Assembly: GCF_000002235.5 (NCBI RefSeq)
Contig: NW_022145610.1
Coordinates: forward strand, 35,024,266-35,088,265
DNA length: 64,000 nt
Direction: 5' to 3'
Source of the DNA: Strongylocentrotus purpuratus
Lineage: Eukaryota; Echinodermata; Echinoidea; Camarodonta; Strongylocentrotidae
Shown here in pieces: positions 59,401 through 64,000 of the stretch. Positions within the stretch are counted from its first letter, which is position 1, and each line of letters opens with the position of its first letter. Made by a program: the position numbers and the translations under genes. The notes under the pieces are model-generated. The model worked only from the letters and a program-made list of their open reading frames with translations. It made no database searches and was not told where the DNA came from.

Positions 59401-60621
59401 TTTAATTTCTGTATTACACTTTTCTTTCTATTTGCTTCCATGAGCTGTTTAAAAAATGCTGTATTCTTCTCTCCACATTCATACCAAGAGGCCCTTGATC
59501 GTATTTTTAAACCTTCATTAATATAGTCATAAAATACTCTTAGTTGTTGTTTCTTATAATTTAATAGTTTCTTTATAATGTACATTATTGATTGATAGTA
59601 GATTTTCTTCCAAGTCTTCAATTTCTTTTTCTAGCTTTTCTATTTTTTCCTTCCTTTCCCTTGCCCTTTTCTTTGAAAATTTAGTTGTAAACCTGCGTAT
59701 TTCCATTTTGATATAGTCCCATAATACTCTCTTGTCTTTTATCTCAGATAACATTTTGTTCTTTAAAGTCTTTATTTCTTCCTTCATCTTTAAAACATAG
59801 TCTCTATCATTTACCAAGCTATTATTGAACTTCCAATAACCCCTTTTACCCTGAAATTGTCCAGACGTTCTATCATGCAGAACCAAATTAACAGCTGAAT
59901 GGTCGGGTGCTAAGGAGGGAATAATGTCACATTTGGATGTTATCTGTTCTAAATTCTCTGATATAATGAAATAATCCAAACGGCTTTGCATAAATGGATT
60001 CCCTTGTCTATAAGTATATTGTTTTTTATCTTTATTTTTATTTCTCCATACATCTCTTAATCTAAATTCATCCATGAATTCTTCTAATTTGCTACTGAAT
60101 TTTGATTGCTTCTTTGTAACTTGTCCAAAATAATCTAAGTTCTTGTCTCTAATAACATTAAAATCACCTCCAAGAACTACTGGGTTCCCTTCTGAATTGT
60201 TTCTATACAACAACTCCCTTAAATCCATTAAACATTTTATTTGCTCCCCTTCGTTATTTCCAGTAGGAAAATAAACATTTCCTAGCAACATCTTCTGACC
60301 TTGTATATTACATCTAATCAATAAATATCTTCCATTTATGTCTGCACAAGTGTCACTAATTTCAATGTCTAACTTACTATTTATTAATACCAAAACTCCT
60401 CTACTGTGGCTTGTACCATGACTAAAGATACAATTCCCGCCCCACTCCAATTGCCATTTCTTTTCGATATCAGGTGTACTGTATGTTTCTTGTAAGTATA
60501 TTATATCTATAGACTTTGTCCTAAACCAATTAAACATTTTTTCTCGTTTGCTTCTATCTCTAATTCCCCTCACGTTTAGTGTAAGATAGTTACATGAAAA
60601 CAAGTTCCCTTTATTATCCAT
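56500..60621 (-). mobile_element. L1/Tx1-type LINE, near-complete ORF2
   Basis: One non-LTR retrotransposon ORF2 plus 3' region on the minus strand. It runs from the start at 60621 to the stop at 56845, with a 3' region to about 56500 that contains an AATAAA on the coding strand (near 56525). I find no ORF1 upstream. No target duplication was identified. Confidence 0.88.
56845..60621 (-). CDS. LINE ORF2: endonuclease, reverse transcriptase, Cys/His end
   Basis: Start chosen at 60621 (MDNKGNLF), 9-10 residues before the conserved endonuclease start NYLTLNVRGIRDRSKREK. Apurinic-type endonuclease motifs: LQETY, NVYFP, LGGDFNVIRD, SRLDYFIISE and LAPDHSAV. Reverse-transcriptase motifs in 59210-58400: KSPGNDGLSVEFY, NYRPISLLNVDYK, MALDFEKAFDSV, GIRQGDPLSPYLFIL and the catalytic LYADDITLFI. 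The C-terminal part (58122-56845) carries C-x2-C-x8-H-x4-C (CSFCKNFEETYQHIFFEC), typical of L1/Tx1 elements. About 1,255 codons in all. The frame is broken three times: a shift near 59570-59620, a shift at the nine-base A run (coding strand) at 59319-59327, and one in-frame TAA at 58138-58140. Few breaks imply a recent insertion. Such proteins nick DNA and copy their own RNA into the nick. Confidence 0.9.
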
Positions 60622-60949
60622 CTTTTTGTTGTTGAAATAAACCCTTATCTATATATGAGCTGGGACCCTCTATAAATTCCGACCTTGCAGATAAAGGGAT
60701 CATCTCTTGGCAAATTAATATTTTTAATGAAACAACTTCACGACCCTCTTCCCTACCAGAAAGGAAACTAAGAAAGAAAAAGAATATGTATAAATACATG
60801 AGACTACTACAAATATTCGAGAACCCATATTTGAAAAAAAAAAAAGAAAGAAAAGGAAATAAAAGGAAAAGAACACAAGAAAACATAAGATGACAACATG
60901 AAACAGACAAATAACAGAGTTCGCGTGGCGAATCATACATAATGATTAA

Positions 60950-61801
60950 CCAGACTGCCTTTGCAAACGTTGCATGGCAGTCCCCTCCCCCCTCTCCCCT
61001 CTCCCCTAATTTAGCTTTCCTACTTATTTGTCATACAGCCTGCAATTGAAAATTATGCACTGTCTGACCTTTGTTTCTACATTTCCTTGTAAAAAAATAA
61101 AATAAAATAAAACTAATATCTTCCTACAAATCTACTACATCATGGTCTTTTTCCATGTAAAGGTTAATCAACAACAACAACAACAAAAAAAAAAAAAACA
61201 AAAAAAAAAAAGATAGACCACCCTCTGTGCTATCTCCATCTCAATTCAAAACTTTTCTATCCTGCCTTCATTGTATAACGCTTACAATTCAAAGACTATG
61301 CCATATCTCCCCTTCTTTCTACCTTCAACAGTTCTCAAAACAAATACCTTACTACCGATCGACTGCATTGTAACTCATTAACATTTGGATTAAGGTAGTG
61401 TTCTGAAACTCCTGCTAGTAAAATTGCATTGAGAAACTACTTCTCTTTTAACCTTTGCAGCAACATAGCAAAAAAATAAAAATAAAAAAATCACTACATC
61501 AATAAATATTCCTTTCAAGTTGGTTCTACAGTGTAAATACATTTTCTCTGTGCTGTCTCCATCTCAATTCAACACTTTTCTCTCTTGCCTTCATTGTACA
61601 TTCATCTTGCCATTTCAAACTACAGTAAGCCATATCTCCCTACTTGTACATTCCAGTTAATAAAACCAATGACTTCCTGCATATCCACTGCTATTACATC
61701 AATGGTCTTTTTCATATAGGAGTACAACAAAAAATAAAACTAATATCTTCCTACAAATCTACTACATCATGGTCTTTTTCCATGTAAAGGTTAATCAACA
61801 A

Positions 61802-61843
<42 letters not shown>

Positions 61844-62292
61844 TAGACCTTCATTGTATACCGCTTGCAATTCAAGACTATGCCATATCTCACCTTCTTT
61901 CTACATTCAACAGTTCACAAAAGGAATACCTTACTACAGATCGACTGCATTATTGTAACTCATTAACATTTGGATTTAGGCAGTGTTCTGAAACTGCTGT
62001 AAGTAAAATTGCTTCGAGAAACTCTTTCTCTTTTAACACTTGTAACAACACAACAACAACAAAAAAAAAAAACAAAAAAAAAAAAACAAAAACAAAAACA
62101 ACAACAACAAAAAAAAACAAAAAAAACAAAAAAAAAACTTCAACAGTTCTCAAAACAAATACCTTACTACAAATCGACTGCATTGTAACTCATTAACATT
62201 TGGATTAAGGTAGTGTTCCGAAACTGCTGCAAGTAAAATTGCTTCGAGATACTTCTTTCTTCTTTTTTTTTATCTTTGCAACAACACAGCAT

Positions 62293-62329
<37 letters not shown>

Positions 62330-63062
62330 TCATTGTACATTGTACATACAGCTTGCCATTTCAAACTATCGTATGCCCTATCTTACCTCCTTGTACATTC
62401 CAGTTAATAAAACCAATAACTTCCTGCATATCAACTGCGATTACATCAATGGTCTTTTTCATGTAGGAGTACAACAATAGAAGGGTTAAAACCCCCATGT
62501 ACTATAAATTATCATATGTCCAACCCAGCATCTTCCCTCCATTATTATGCCTTTTTATCTACTAACCAAAGTACATGTTCCATCTTCCTTTCTGTCAATC
62601 TTCTGTCATTAATACTTGGATTAAGACTGTACTCTGAAACTAACCTAAACAAATTTGCATGAAGAAATCCCTTCTTCTCTTTCATATTTGTAATAACAGA
62701 TAAAGAATTAATACTCTCTACCTCTCCTTTTCTGTACAAGAAACTTCTCCACCCTCAACTTTACTGAAGGAAATAGTCTACATATAATATTTCTTCAAAA
62801 TAGCTCCTCTATTACATTTCCTCTGTGCTATCTCAATCTCCATTCAAAGCTTTTCTATCCTGCCTTCATTGTATAACGCTTGCAATTCAAGACTATACCA
62901 TATCTTACTCTTCTTTCTACATTCAACAGTTCACAAAACAAATACCTTACTACAGCTCGATTGCATTGTAACTCATTTACATTTGGATTAAGGCAGTGTT
63001 CTGAAACTGCTGCAAGTAAAATTGCATTGAGAAACTACTTCTCTTTTAACATTTGCAACATC

Positions 63063-63099
<37 letters not shown>

Positions 63100-63150
63100 C
63101 TTTATAAATATTCCTTCCAAGTTGCTTCTACAGTGTAAATACAATTCCTC
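60950..63150. repeat. A-rich complex repeats 5' of the LINE
   Basis: Several diverged blocks recur with uneven spacing and each contains an A-run. AACATTTGGATTAAGG-like sequence followed by CAGTGTTCTGAAACTGCTG lies near 61379, 61965, 62195 and 62979. AATATCTTCCTACAAATCTA lies at about 61115 and 61743. CTTCATTGTATA(A/C)CGCTTGCAAT lies near 61267, 61852 and 62866. A-runs reach about 39 bases (61804-61840). They lie directly upstream of the minus-strand LINE ORF2 and may be its 5' monomers. No ORF1 or other gene is visible. Confidence 0.75.
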
Positions 63151-63342
63151 TGTGCTATCTCCATCTCAATTAAAACGCGATATGGATGCACGCGATATCG
63201 GCGATCGATACCACCGATATCCTTTTTTTGTTATATATATATATTTTTTTTTTTATTTTTTTTTTTAAATTTGAAGTTTACAGTTTAATGTGCACTGACA
63301 ATTGTTTTTGTTTATTGTTGTTGTTGATTTCTTGATAAGTTA

Positions 63343-63407
63343 AAAATCATGCGTCCGGTAAAAAAATCATGAGTCCGGTAAAAAAAAATTACCGGACGCA
63401 TGATTTT
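63343..63407. repeat. 19-bp perfect inverted repeat with extra copy
   Basis: AAAATCATGCGTCCGGTAA and its exact complement TTACCGGACGCATGATTTT; between them another direct, slightly changed copy of the left arm (ATCATGAGTCCGGTAA), and a further GGTAA-bearing piece follows at about 63419. Confidence 0.8.
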
Positions 63408-63485
63408 GCCATTTATCCGGTAAATCTGTAAAATAACAACATTTTGTATTTTTGACAATTTTTGGGGCCCCATCTTATAAAACAG

Positions 63486-63618
63486 ATGATGCACAGGTTT
63501 AATTCGTGGGTCGGTGGAATTGTGTGCACGCGGTACCTTTGAATTTGGTCTAAAACCATTCAAAGGTACCTTGTGCACACAATCCCTACCGACGTACTCA
63601 AACCTGTGCATCATTTGT
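63486..63618. repeat. Foldback element, ~65-bp arms
   Basis: Near-palindrome. Left arm begins GATGATGCACAGGTTT and passes through TCGGTGG, ATTGTGTGCAC and GGTACCTTTGAAT; the right arm carries the complements in reverse order, ending AAACCTGTGCATCAT. Only a few bases separate the arms, with about 10 mismatches or gaps by eye. Could be a foldback MITE; no target duplication found. Confidence 0.85.
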
Positions 63619-63654
63619 ATACTGACGTATAACAATTACTATTTGGTCCTTAAC

Positions 63655-64000
63655 GTCTAGGCTTTCGCGCTTCGCGCGGGAGGGGGGAAACTGAATTCAG
63701 ACAAGGATTAAGAGTCGAGAACGGTACAAGAAATCGTCTACTTTCTCTAATAATTTGATGAATCGTCAAAGATCCGGGCTCCGCGCGGGAGGGGGAAAAC
63801 TGAATTCAGACTAGGATTAAGAGTCGAGTACGGTACAAGAAATCGTCTTCTTTCTTCAGTAATTAAGGAAACGTCTAGGCTTTCACGCTTTGCGCTGGAG
63901 GGGGGAACTGAATACAGACAAGGATTGAGAGTCGAGAACGGTACAACAAATCGTCTTCTTACTCTAATATTTAAGGAAACGTCTAGGCTTTCGCGCTTCG
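63655..64000 (+). repeat. ~110-bp MITE-derived satellite, running off the window
   Basis: At least three units of the repeat seen inside 43824-44430 and, inverted, in 48055-51250, here in the MITE orientation: CGTCTAGGCTTTCGCGCTTC near 63655, 63872 and 63981, with GAATTCAGAC and AGAGTCGAGAACGGTACAA in each. Units are more diverged here, and some have lost the GC hairpin. Confidence 0.88.

Noticed and set aside
1-64000. LTR elements, Polintons or other virus-like elements
   Set aside because: I found no paired long terminal repeats, integrase, protease, capsid or envelope motifs. All reverse-transcriptase pieces belong to non-LTR elements.

Overview
The window reads as nuclear DNA of a marine invertebrate, most probably an echinoderm or a relative. 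Evidence: introns with GT/AG borders, several non-LTR retrotransposons, short hAT-type elements with exact 8-bp target duplications, a tRNA-derived SINE ending in the AAGCGCTATATAA-type tail common in such genomes, and very large tandem arrays. The species call is inference. There are no operons, no rRNA genes, no functional tRNA genes and no LTR or virus-like elements that I can see.

Layout. 1-1640 is an 80-bp satellite running in from the left. 1655-4560 is a G-rich minisatellite (22-bp then 20-bp units). 4.7-10.4 kb is AT-rich DNA without a gene. 10.54-28.85 kb is one array of roughly 100 units of about 177 bp, each with a C-run followed by an A-run. 28.9-31.2 kb is again gene-free. On the minus strand, 31.2-34.05 kb holds a spliced gene whose three coding exons join in phase into a 165-residue protein with two Cys/His modules. 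34.9-37 kb holds hAT-like MITEs, one nested in another.

37.7-40.86 kb and 44.62-48.05 kb are two copies of one duplicated block carrying pieces of two LINE families. Between them lies a KCTD-like BTB gene (42.7 kb), a partial tandem copy of its last part, and a complete hAT MITE (43.82-44.43 kb). The interior of that MITE is the same ~110-bp repeat that forms a 3.2-kb array at 48.06-51.25 kb and a further array leaving the window at 63.65 kb. A second, longer BTB paralogue with two BTB/T1 domains lies at 52.9-53.9 kb. 54.4-56.04 kb is an internally deleted CR1/Jockey-type LINE, 56.12-56.49 kb a SINE, and 56.5-60.6 kb an L1/Tx1-type LINE that is nearly open throughout, preceded by A-rich repeats that may be its 5' monomers. 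63.3-63.6 kb carries two inverted-repeat structures.

The host genes (two BTB paralogues and the Cys/His gene) show no evident functional link. The most notable points are the undescribed two-module Cys/His protein, and a MITE whose internal repeat, built round the DNA mini-hairpin core GCGAAGC, has grown into satellite arrays.
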